Shown: piece by piece, positions 6,624-13,010 of the stretch | How the letters are laid out: each line of letters starts with the position of its first letter | Position numbering within the stretch: position 1 is the stretch's first letter | DNA from: DATFYI01 sp035315125 | Lineage (GTDB): Bacteria > Chloroflexota > Anaerolineae > Anaerolineales > Anaerolineaceae | DNA: 13,010 nucleotides | NCBI GenBank assembly: GCA_035315125.1 | Contig: DATFYI010000187.1 | Span: 1 to 13,010 of the forward strand | Direction of reading: 5' to 3' | The notes under the pieces: model-generated | Told to the model about the DNA's origin: nothing | The model's input: only the letters and a program-made list of their open reading frames with translations | Databases searched by the model: none | Program-made: the position numbers and the translations under genes

Positions 6624-7061
6624 ATGACAGATCAAGAAAACATTGTAACGAGAGCCGTTCTTGAAGGACTGCTTCAGCAGCCGGTTCTGGCCCGCATTGC
6701 CACCGCTAATCCGGCCACACATCAACCGCATGTGGTGCCGGTCTGGTTTTTATGGGACGGCGCCAGCGTCTGGATCAGCGCCTTCGACAGCACTCGCAAG
6801 ATCAAAGAGCTGAAGAAAAATTCACTGTGTTCGATCCTGGTTGAACCAAAAGAAAGTGATGGCCTGCTGCAAGCTGTTCTATTTGAAGGACCGGTTGAAC
6901 TCATCAGCGAGCCGCGCTCGCTGGTTGAATCAATGACCACAAAAATTTATATCCGCTACCTGGGCGAGAATGGTGTCCTGGCAGATGATCCCCAATCCTG
7001 GATCCACGATCCGGAAAACCTGGTAATCCGATTGACCCCTAAAAAAACCTATTATTGGTAA
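6624..7061 (+). CDS. Pyridoxamine 5'-phosphate oxidase-like split-barrel flavin/F420 protein
   Basis: The 145-residue protein resembles PPOX-class (Rv1155-like) split-barrel proteins that bind FMN, F420 or haem. Residues 20-45 read PVLARIATANP...PHVVPVWFLWDG, the typical first strands of the barrel. Next come ISAFDSTRKIKELKKN (cofactor-phosphate binding stretch), a VLFEGPVELI strand and a C-terminal RLTPKKTYYW strand. AGGAGAG at 6613-6619 precedes the ATG. The substrate is unknown. Members of this family include F420-dependent reductases and haem-binding proteins as well as true PNP oxidases, and this protein is shorter than PdxH, so a vitamin B6 role is unlikely. It is not obviously linked to lysine synthesis. 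Confidence 0.8.
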   Translation: MTDQENIVTRAVLEGLLQQPVLARIATANPATHQPHVVPVWFLWDGASVWISAFDSTRKIKELKKNSLCSILVEPKESDGLLQAVLFEGPVELISEPRSLVESMTTKIYIRYLGENGVLADDPQSWIHDPENLVIRLTPKKTYYW

Positions 7062-7137
7062 GAACTGCTTCAAATACCCCAGGCTTTCCAGCTGGGCTTT
7101 CTAAAGGCATATATTGGTCAGCCTGCTACATTTAGAG

Positions 7138-8325
7138 TTACCCTACAAACCCCCACAGAAAGAAATAACCTGTTAAAAGAATTTGCAAGATAACACATAA
7201 TTCAAATACACCCATGCGGATCAGCTTATTTTGCGTTTGATAGCCAATAAAGAAAAAAACGGGAAACATAATAAGGATATACCGGCTGATTGATGAGATC
7301 GGATTTGCCACATCACCTGTAAAAACGATGAACACAAGTGCAGATAACTGATATATACTCACCGAGAACGGTAACTTTTTAAAACACCAGACCGTTACAA
7401 TACAAGCCAATATGAGTACTGCGATATCCATCCAGTGGATAAAGTCAATGCTGTTTGCGAGGGTAAAAGAAACCAGCGTACTGGCGAATTGCCAGGGGGA
7501 CATAAAACCAACTCTCCATATGCTCCATTCAAGCTGCTGGTAGTTCGGATAACCAAAGCGAATGCGCCAGGCCATAAACAGCGCTGTACCTAAAAGCGGT
7601 AGGAAAGGTATGAATCCCAAAGCGATCCGTTGGAATTTGTTGTGCTGCCGGAATCTTTGAAAAACTTCTATAGCGAATAACAATGCCAGCGGGAAAACGG
7701 TACTGTGAGTTAACCCTGCCAGAAAAGCGGCGAACCCGGCTAAAGCCCAGTGTTCTTTTCGGAAACTGTAATACGACAGTAAAATCAAAAATAAAGCCAG
7801 GGATTGAGGATATATGGCCGAAAAGAAAAATGCGGTTGGAAATGCCACCGCACCAAAAAAAGCCCATTGGCCAATCTCTTGACCTAACAAATCGGTGGCC
7901 AACAGGTTGACCAGCACCAGCAGTCCGATGAACATGATATTGCTGACCACCAGTAAAGCGATCAACGGGCTTATACCGGTCAGTGCACTAAACCAATGAC
8001 TCAATAAGGGGTAAAATGGAAAAAAGACGGACAGGTAATCTTGTGAATAGCCTGTTTCCGCAATCTTTTGATAATGAATCCCATCCCAGCGCTGCCAGAT
8101 GCCCAGCAAAAGACCTTGCCAGCCATTGGTGACCGGTTTAAGACCGAAATAATAGTAATTATTTTGGCTTCTGTCAAGAATAACTTGCCAAATTGCCAGG
8201 CTTGTCAACGATTGGACTATTTTGACCACGATCCAGGCCAGCAGAGATTTTTTAAAGGCTGCTTGAATTTGTGGGGAAACATTTATTCTCAATGATGGAG
8301 CGCTGAAGGTTTTGACAGAAGCCAT
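7138..8325 (-). CDS. PIG-V/Gpi18-like multipass mannosyltransferase (GT-C fold)
   Basis: The 395-residue integral membrane protein has about nine to ten hydrophobic segments. Family-type features are RWDGIHYQKIAETGY (79-93), with the acidic residue in the first loop typical of GT-C enzymes, and FFPFYPLL (101-108). Further ones are FPTAFFFSAIYPQSLALF (162-179) and, near the C-terminus, SRYILIMFPVFF and the closing GYFFLWGFVG. These match bacterial relatives of eukaryotic PIG-V/Gpi18 (Pfam Mannosyl_trans2), which transfer mannose from a lipid-linked donor to an acceptor outside the membrane. Acceptor and donor cannot be inferred. The gene stands alone on the minus strand, convergent with the split-barrel gene, and has a weak AGGA ribosome binding site. 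Confidence 0.78.
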   Translation of the reverse strand: MASVKTFSAPSLRINVSPQIQAAFKKSLLAWIVVKIVQSLTSLAIWQVILDRSQNNYYYFGLKPVTNGWQGLLLGIWQRWDGIHYQKIAETGYSQDYLSVFFPFYPLLSHWFSALTGISPLIALLVVSNIMFIGLLVLVNLLATDLLGQEIGQWAFFGAVAFPTAFFFSAIYPQSLALFLILLSYYSFRKEHWALAGFAAFLAGLTHSTVFPLALLFAIEVFQRFRQHNKFQRIALGFIPFLPLLGTALFMAWRIRFGYPNYQQLEWSIWRVGFMSPWQFASTLVSFTLANSIDFIHWMDIAVLILACIVTVWCFKKLPFSVSIYQLSALVFIVFTGDVANPISSISRYILIMFPVFFFIGYQTQNKLIRMGVFELCVILQILLTGYFFLWGFVG

Positions 8326-8402
8326 AATGATCCTATCCCATGTGGCAAAATCAAGACAGAAAAGTCTTAAACGGTATATTAATAAATTAGAATGCTTTCT
8401 TT

Positions 8403-8432
8403 ATTATATATCTGTCAGGATATTTACATCAA
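8403..8432 (-). promoter_or_regulatory. Probable promoter of the mannosyltransferase gene
   Basis: On the minus strand TTGATG (8432-8427), an 18-base spacer and a perfect TATAAT (8408-8403) give a 5' untranslated region of roughly 70 bases. That region contains a small hairpin, AAGAC (8353-8357) with GTCTT (8364-8368), of unknown meaning. Confidence 0.5.
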
Positions 8433-8522
8433 AAACAAATCTATATCTGATTTTAAGGAACGAGTCGAGATGACTGAAGATTTACCCCCCACCATGATCT
8501 TCCCTTAAGGTTAATTCTCGGC

Positions 8523-9164
8523 TCAGCCGGCATCCGATTTTTCACCTGTACGCTCACTCATTGACTCATCAATCAGACTTTCTTCCGTCTTCGCAGGCCC
8601 GCTCAAGTGATTTTCAATTTGGGTAATTTCATTGACAGGCCGTTTATTAACAATCATCTGGCTACCAGCCGTTGTGCGAGCCAGGTGACCCGACCAACTA
8701 AACGCTTCAATCAGTCCATTGAGCATCTCTGCCAATCCAATGACCGCACTAATGATGATAAAAAGGCGCGCTGGTCCCGGGAAAGTGTAGAGAGCATAAA
8801 CCAGGAGGGCTGCAATCCAGGTTCCGATACAAATAGGGCAGGAAATAAGCTGACCAATTGCACAGCGGATGCCTGTACCTCGCGCCACCACTGTTTTACC
8901 GATCCCACTTTTATCAGGTACAGTTTTAGTGAACGGCGCTCGGAACGGTTCCATGACCCGGTCATATGCAACCATCCTGCCCAACCGTATTGTGGCAAAA
9001 GCCAATAATACAAAGTCAAGCAGGCTGGGTGATGAATTCAAGCGCAGTGGGATCAGGCGAGCCGCCAGGATAATAAATCCGGCAAAAATCAAAAGAAAAA
9101 CTACGGTGAATACCACCTTGGTGGCGGCTTCTTGCTGAGAAGAACGATCAGGTTTACTATTCAT
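8523..9164 (-). CDS. DUF1360 family membrane protein
   Basis: The 213-residue protein has hydrophobic segments at about 17-38, 48-66, 108-127 and 132-151. The middle carries the DUF1360 pattern: LLAFATIRLGRMVAYDRVMEPFRAPF (53-78) and the Cys pair in LISCPICIGTWIAAL (106-120). The N-terminal 16 residues are polar, and the last 60 residues form a charged, probably disordered cytoplasmic tail rich in Glu and Ser. The conserved Cys-x-x-Cys could bind metal or be redox active, but the family has no assigned function; in Bacillus similar proteins are linked to sporulation. It is divergent from the terpene gene, with a 339-base gap between starts. The ribosome binding site is weak (AAGG). Confidence 0.78.
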   Translation of the reverse strand: MNSKPDRSSQQEAATKVVFTVVFLLIFAGFIILAARLIPLRLNSSPSLLDFVLLAFATIRLGRMVAYDRVMEPFRAPFTKTVPDKSGIGKTVVARGTGIRCAIGQLISCPICIGTWIAALLVYALYTFPGPARLFIIISAVIGLAEMLNGLIEAFSWSGHLARTTAGSQMIVNKRPVNEITQIENHLSGPAKTEESLIDESMSERTGEKSDAG

Positions 9165-9503
9165 AATACCTTTTTCATCCCGGCTGGCAGAAATATAGAA
9201 TACAGTCTTTAATGATGAATTCTATCTTCTACAGGCTTTGATCTTGATTTTGGTTTGATTTTAGGCGAATCAGTTATGGAGAATAATTTCAAGAAATTAT
9301 ACGATCATTATTTCATTTTACCTTGAAAAAGGTATTAATGATTTTGGGGAAATGGTTTTCCTTACTTTCAATGTACAATTGTGGCTAATAAAAGTCTTTC
9401 ACCAGTGATTTTTTCAAATTAAAACCATTGTCAAAAGCAGTTCGTGGAGCAGTATGAACCAGGTTTCAGTGCCATCAGTTTATCTCTTTCCCGGAGAAAG
9501 TGT
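9165..9503. other. 339-base divergent intergenic region
   Basis: This AT-rich stretch between the DUF1360 gene (minus) and the terpene synthase gene (plus) contains no convincing ORF. No clear -35/-10 pair was found for either gene. It holds an 18-base palindrome at 9283-9300, listed separately. Any promoters are likely weak or activator dependent. Confidence 0.5.
9283..9300. promoter_or_regulatory. Perfect inverted repeat, possible operator
   Basis: ATAATTTC-AA-GAAATTAT is a perfect 8-bp inverted repeat with a 2-base centre. It lies about 120 bases from the DUF1360 start and 200 bases from the terpene synthase start. The size and symmetry suit a dimeric repressor, but in AT-rich DNA chance is possible. 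No regulator gene is present nearby. Confidence 0.3.
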
Positions 9504-10442
9504 ATGACTGAAGTCAATCAATATAGCCTTTCGCAGTTCCTGGAATTGCCGGTTGGCGAGGTAGCGCGATTGGCCAACGGGCTGACATTGGCGTTCCCGA
9601 TTGACGGGACTCGCCGATGGTTCCTTTTGCATTACCCCGAGGTATGGGATATGGATAAATATATGGAATTATCAGCCAAACGGTATGTAGAGCTTTTCAA
9701 CATGCTTTTCGATCACGGTATTAATACTATTCTGGTGCCTGCCTTTGGGGCTGAGCTGATGAGCCGTGGAGAAGAGTACGTCCGCCAGATGATGAAAGGG
9801 ATGTCGTTTTTCGCAAATCACCCGGTTTTTGAAGATTTTTACCGTAAATATGATGTACGAGTACGCTTTTATGGAGACTGGCGTCGCCAAGCTGCCTGCC
9901 TGACCGGCGGAGAAGAATTGATCTCAATTTTAGATCATTGTCCGGCCTCACACAACAGTGGCCCACGACGCATATTTTATGGCTTGTGGGCAGATGATAT
10001 GTTGGTCAGCATCGCCGACGACCTTGCGCACAGCCAGGGCGAGCGGCTTGAGTTTACCCGAGATGCTATCATAAATCGTTATTATGGTGAATATGTAGGC
10101 GCAACGGATATTTATATAGGTTTTGGCCGGCCAGCGGTCTTTGATGTGCCCATGCTGGTTACATCCCAAACCGATCTATACTACACAGCCGTTCCTTCGC
10201 TTGAACTTGATTCTCGCTTATTACGTATGATCTTGTGGGATCATTTGGTAGGACGTTGGACACAGCAAGAATGGGATCATATAAGCGATAAAGATCTCAA
10301 AGCCTTAAAAGAATTTTATGAAAGTAATCATGATTTCGTGCTGGGGTTGGGGGATGTAGATGCAACCACAGGCATTTGGTTTCAGCGAGGGATTACACCC
10401 TTGGATTCTTTCCGGGGCCAACCACCTCACTCCAAAGCATAA
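9504..10442 (+). CDS. Rv3378c-like diterpene synthase/tuberculosinyl transferase (cis-prenyltransferase fold)
   Basis: The 312-residue protein clearly resembles, from memory, M. tuberculosis Rv3378c, which converts tuberculosinyl diphosphate to tuberculosinyl adenosine or tuberculosinol. It also resembles kolavelool synthase of Herpetosiphon. Shared stretches include FPIDGTRRWF with the key Asp at residue 34 (same number as in Rv3378c), MLFDHGIxT, the FFANHP segment, FYGDW (122-126), and YYGEYVxxxDIYIGFGR (from 193). DGTRRW corresponds to the DGNRRW phosphate-binding motif of undecaprenyl diphosphate synthases, so the fold is cis-prenyltransferase-like. However, the enzyme is expected to ionise a bicyclic C20 diphosphate and attach water or a nucleophile. 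I chose ATG 9504 because GGAGAAAG (9492-9499) precedes it and the N-terminus then aligns. A GTG at 9444 is in frame but unsupported. The acceptor is unknown. Confidence 0.88.
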   Translation: MTEVNQYSLSQFLELPVGEVARLANGLTLAFPIDGTRRWFLLHYPEVWDMDKYMELSAKRYVELFNMLFDHGINTILVPAFGAELMSRGEEYVRQMMKGMSFFANHPVFEDFYRKYDVRVRFYGDWRRQAACLTGGEELISILDHCPASHNSGPRRIFYGLWADDMLVSIADDLAHSQGERLEFTRDAIINRYYGEYVGATDIYIGFGRPAVFDVPMLVTSQTDLYYTAVPSLELDSRLLRMILWDHLVGRWTQQEWDHISDKDLKALKEFYESNHDFVLGLGDVDATTGIWFQRGITPLDSFRGQPPHSKA

Positions 10443-11221
10443 TAGGATCGAGTAAAGAGGCGCCGGCAGCCGACCTGGCTCAGCTTGCGGTCCATACCTG
10501 GCACCACAGTCTGGATGAGAAACATTTTTGTCCTGTCTTTTTTCCAATCTTGATAGCCATGTGCAAAAAGGGCAGGACCTATTCCATAGAAACGCGCTTC
10601 CGGCAGCACACCGGTCGAGCCGAAAGAGCTAAAACCCGCATATGAAAAGAGACTGCCGCAACCTACCGGCTTTTTATTGATACAAGCCAGGTAATTGTGA
10701 ATACCCGGCAATTCATTAACAAACGAAAAATTGTGATATAGGATTGGCACGATCTCATCTGGCATTTCAAAAGCAGCAGCCATGATCTGGCAGAAGTCAG
10801 TCAGCTCGGCCTGTTCGATCTCGTGCACTTCAATATCAGCCGGAAATTTTAAACCCTCGACGACTGATCCATCCTCGAGGGCCAACCAGTATTCAGGCTC
10901 TCCGGTAAGCTTGAAACCATGCTCCAGCAAACGCTGCCCCAGATCATCCGGTGAACAGCTTGGTGAAAGCACAACTGTGGGCGTTAAACAACGCTCCTGG
11001 TAATGTTGGATGATGCGATCAATCAAATCATCCGTATGCTCATGCGTAGTATTGAGCATGGCGGCATGGTTTCCATCTACCAATGGCACCAGCGGATCAG
11101 AAACCAGGATAACTTCATTAGAAACACGAATTTCAACACCGGGTACTACCGTTGCAAAATAAGCGCTACGAGCATAATTAGACCATTCGATTTCACGAGA
11201 AAGAATTCGCGAATTATCCAA
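10427..11221 (-). CDS. GNAT-family N-acetyltransferase with N-terminal extension
   Basis: The 264-residue protein has a C-terminal GNAT domain (about 128-264). The acetyl-CoA pyrophosphate loop is RFYGIG (210-215, fitting Q/R-x-x-G-x-G/A), preceded by a beta-strand GSTGVLPEA and followed by a helix and KLSQVGCRRLF, the usual GNAT ending. Residues 1-125 form a separate, poorly recognised domain that may be a degenerate GNAT half. The start is a TTG at 11221-11219, backed by a perfect GGAGGTGA (11233-11226). It lies on the opposite strand between the two terpene genes, and its last 16 bases overlap the 3' end of the synthase gene tail to tail. Substrate unknown; a role in decorating the terpenoid product is speculative. 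Confidence 0.8.
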   Translation of the reverse strand: MDNSRILSREIEWSNYARSAYFATVVPGVEIRVSNEVILVSDPLVPLVDGNHAAMLNTTHEHTDDLIDRIIQHYQERCLTPTVVLSPSCSPDDLGQRLLEHGFKLTGEPEYWLALEDGSVVEGLKFPADIEVHEIEQAELTDFCQIMAAAFEMPDEIVPILYHNFSFVNELPGIHNYLACINKKPVGCGSLFSYAGFSSFGSTGVLPEARFYGIGPALFAHGYQDWKKDRTKMFLIQTVVPGMDRKLSQVGCRRLFTRSYYALE

Positions 11222-11416
11222 CAGGTCACCTCCATTATTTTATAATTCAGACGATAGCCAATCAATCCATCAACCCATTGACCTGTATTTTATACTGAAT
11301 TGAAACTACATGTGGTAAACTGAAGCAATCTCGCCCCTTATTTTTAATTAAGAAATCATACCCAATATTGCTGCCTGGTCAAACAATTCAATTTTAATTT
11401 CTCCAGGAGTAAAGTC

Positions 11417-12898
11417 ATGCCCAGTTGGTACGACGAGTTGGTTCAATTATTTAAGGATCAAATGGTGGGTTCAGGAAATCTGGCAGGGACGTGCTATGAT
11501 ACGGCCTGGGTAGCCAGCATCCAGGATCCTGATCATTCCCAAAAACCGGCCTTCCCAGAATCTCTGGATTGGTTAAGAACCCACCAACATCCAGATGGCA
11601 GTTGGGGAACCGACACAATATACTATCATGATCGAATTCTATCTACATTGATAGCCTGCCTGGTTTTAACAGAATGGCGCAATAAATATTCAGTAGACTC
11701 CCAAATAGAAACCGGCTTGCGCTCGATCTGGCGAAATACCACAAATATGCAGCGCGATCCTTACGAGCCGGTTGGCTTCGATTTGATTATGCCATCGCTA
11801 CTGGACCGGGCCAGCCGACTGGGTTTCCGGTTACCCTACGGGCATTTTGATTATCATCGTGTCCAACGCCAGCGGAAATTAGACATGATACCGCCTCATC
11901 TGCTCTATTCGCGTCTGGTTCCCACCACTTATTCATTCGAGTTCATGGGAGATCAGGTCGATGCCAAATGTTTATGCGAGGACGTACAGGAAGAAAACGG
12001 CTCGATCGGTGTGTCGCCATCCGCCACCAGCTATTTTTACAACCAGACCGAAAACCCAAAAAGCCTGGCATACTTAAAGAGACTGGTTCGCAAGACGGGC
12101 GGCGGCATTCCTTGTACTGCTCCAATCGAAGTGTTTGAGCAAGCCTGGTGTCTGTATAATTTATATCTGGTCAACGAAATGCTTCCGCCGGAAGCAAATC
12201 CGGTTTGTGAACGTTTGTGGTCAGTCTGGAAGGCCGAAGGAGTTGGATTCAGCCAAGAATATTCTGTCCCGGATCTGGACGATACTGCTTTAACTTTTGC
12301 AATGTTGAGCCGGGCAGGTTACAAACCGGATGCTTCAGTTTTTCAGTTTTATGAAGGAGAAGATAATTTTTATTGTTTTAAATTCGAAAGAGACGCATCT
12401 CGCAGCGCGCATTGCCACCTTTTAGAAGCATTGGCAGTTTGTCCGGACTGCCAGGATAAACAGCGGATGAGCCGCAAAGTCGTGAATTTTTTGCAGCACA
12501 CTCAATTTGCAAAGTCATTCTGGTATGATAAATGGCATGCATCACCTTATTACACAACCGGTCACGCGATTATTGCCTTGTGGGGCTGGCGGCCCGATCT
12601 GGTTAGCGGGGCAGTCGAATGGATCATCCAGACCCAGAGACCGGATGGTTCATGGGGCTATCTTTCGGGTACACCTGAAGAAACTGCTTATAGCCTTCAG
12701 GCGCTGGTATTTTACCGCCGAAAAGGAGGCAAAGTCCCAATCGAAGTCATGGTTAATGCAGCAACTTCGTTGAAAAAGTCTTTGAGCCAAACCAATTTAG
12801 ATTATCCCGCTCAATGGATCGCAAAAACCCTGTTTTCTCCCACCTGGGTTATTCACTCGGCCATCCTGGGAGCCCTGGCGATGGTCGAACAGTTATAG
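11417..12898 (+). CDS. Class II diterpene cyclase (halimadienyl/kolavenyl diphosphate synthase-like)
   Basis: The 493-residue alpha-barrel cyclase resembles M. tuberculosis Rv3377c (about 500 residues), which protonates and cyclises geranylgeranyl diphosphate without losing the diphosphate. The catalytic acid motif D-x-D-D is present as DLDDTA (286-291). QW-like repeats appear as HQHPDGSWG (56-64) and TQRPDGSWG (406-414). Other family stretches are TCYDTAWVA near the N-terminus, NGSIGVSPSATSYF, WYDKWHASPYYTTGHAI and PAQWIAKTLF. No class I DDxxD or NSE/DTE motif was seen, so it needs a partner synthase, which is the gene at 9504. CAGGAG at 11403-11408 precedes the ATG. Squalene-hopene cyclases are longer (over 600 residues) with more QW repeats. 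The product skeleton cannot be decided here. Confidence 0.88.
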   Translation: MPSWYDELVQLFKDQMVGSGNLAGTCYDTAWVASIQDPDHSQKPAFPESLDWLRTHQHPDGSWGTDTIYYHDRILSTLIACLVLTEWRNKYSVDSQIETGLRSIWRNTTNMQRDPYEPVGFDLIMPSLLDRASRLGFRLPYGHFDYHRVQRQRKLDMIPPHLLYSRLVPTTYSFEFMGDQVDAKCLCEDVQEENGSIGVSPSATSYFYNQTENPKSLAYLKRLVRKTGGGIPCTAPIEVFEQAWCLYNLYLVNEMLPPEANPVCERLWSVWKAEGVGFSQEYSVPDLDDTALTFAMLSRAGYKPDASVFQFYEGEDNFYCFKFERDASRSAHCHLLEALAVCPDCQDKQRMSRKVVNFLQHTQFAKSFWYDKWHASPYYTTGHAIIALWGWRPDLVSGAVEWIIQTQRPDGSWGYLSGTPEETAYSLQALVFYRRKGGKVPIEVMVNAATSLKKSLSQTNLDYPAQWIAKTLFSPTWVIHSAILGALAMVEQL

Positions 12899-12951
12899 CC
12901 AGATTCTGCAATTTTCGGCGCAACCTGGATACTAACCAACAATTTATCAGT

Positions 12952-12977
12952 TATAATCGTTTCGATGCCGCATCGAA
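12952..12977 (+). promoter_or_regulatory. TATAAT box followed by a palindrome
   Basis: TATAAT (12952-12957) is followed four bases later by a perfect inverted repeat, TTCGATGC-C-GCATCGAA (12961-12977). No good -35 box sits 16-18 bases upstream. The palindrome is not followed by a T run, so it is not a terminator. It may be an operator for a gene beginning beyond the window. Confidence 0.28.
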
Positions 12978-13010
12978 GATGGGAACAACTTATATTTTGG
13001 GGACTATTTC

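Noticed and set aside
7078..7096. Bidirectional terminator between the split-barrel gene and the mannosyltransferase gene
   Set aside because: The hairpin CCCAG/CTGGG has only 5 bp and no proper T run on either strand.
8467..8499. Terminator after the DUF1360 gene
   Set aside because: GAAGAT/ATCTTC gives only a 6-bp stem with a long loop and no T tract on the minus strand.
8607..9008. 133-codon ORF on the plus strand
   Set aside because: It is a shadow of the DUF1360 gene, which has membrane segments and a conserved Cys motif; no family features were seen in the shadow.
9444..9503. GTG start 20 codons upstream for the Rv3378c-like gene
   Set aside because: It has no ribosome binding site. 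The ATG at 9504 has GGAGAAAG upstream and gives the family's usual N-terminus, with Asp34 in place.
9504..10442. Undecaprenyl diphosphate synthase (UppS)
   Set aside because: The DGTRRW motif is shared, but the rest matches the Rv3378c family (YYGEY, IGFGR, FYGDW), and a class II diterpene cyclase lies nearby.
11222..11416. Divergent promoters for the GNAT and cyclase genes
   Set aside because: Only poor matches were found. A TTGATT/TAAAAT pair on the minus strand would start transcription inside the GNAT ribosome binding site, and nothing convincing was seen on the plus strand.

Overview
The window looks like a chromosomal piece of a bacterium, probably of the phylum Chloroflexota (Anaerolineae-like). 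The reasons are a LysW-dependent alpha-aminoadipate (AAA) lysine pathway in a bacterium, moderate GC content, and a two-gene terpene set whose closest remembered parallels are Mycobacterium tuberculosis Rv3377c/Rv3378c and the kolavelool genes of Herpetosiphon. The lineage is an inference, not a search result.

Positions 1-6530 hold lysine biosynthesis. The end of a LysJ-type aminotransferase overlaps lysK by ATGA. A 435-base leader follows, then a five-gene operon: homocitrate synthase (lys20), homoaconitase large and small subunits (lysT, lysU), homoisocitrate dehydrogenase (hicdh) and the ATP-grasp ligase lysX, closed by an intrinsic terminator. Together these genes would convert 2-oxoglutarate and acetyl-CoA to 2-oxoadipate, attach AAA to the carrier LysW, and later transaminate it and release lysine. 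LysW, LysZ and LysY are not in the window.

The leader at 1171-1538 is the best regulatory find. A near-consensus sigma70 promoter places its likely start on the A of an ATG, so leader peptide 1 (26 aa, four Lys codons in a five-codon run) is probably leaderless. It ends inside the 5' arm of an antiterminator that competes with an 11-bp terminator. A second short ORF (29 aa, strong ribosome binding site, four Lys codons) again ends inside a strand complementary to a second terminator. This reads as two transcription attenuators in series that sense charged tRNA-Lys.

Positions 6560-9200 carry ordinary genes: a flavin/F420 split-barrel protein with its own promoter, and on the minus strand a PIG-V-like multipass mannosyltransferase and a DUF1360 membrane protein.

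Positions 9200-12900 hold a probable diterpenoid locus. It comprises a homologue of the Rv3378c tuberculosinyl-transferase/diterpene synthase family (cis-prenyltransferase fold), a convergent GNAT acetyltransferase that overlaps its 3' end, and a class II diterpene cyclase with a DLDDTA motif. The predicted route is GGPP to a bicyclic (halimane- or clerodane-type) diphosphate, then to an alcohol or a conjugate. The final product cannot be read from the sequence.
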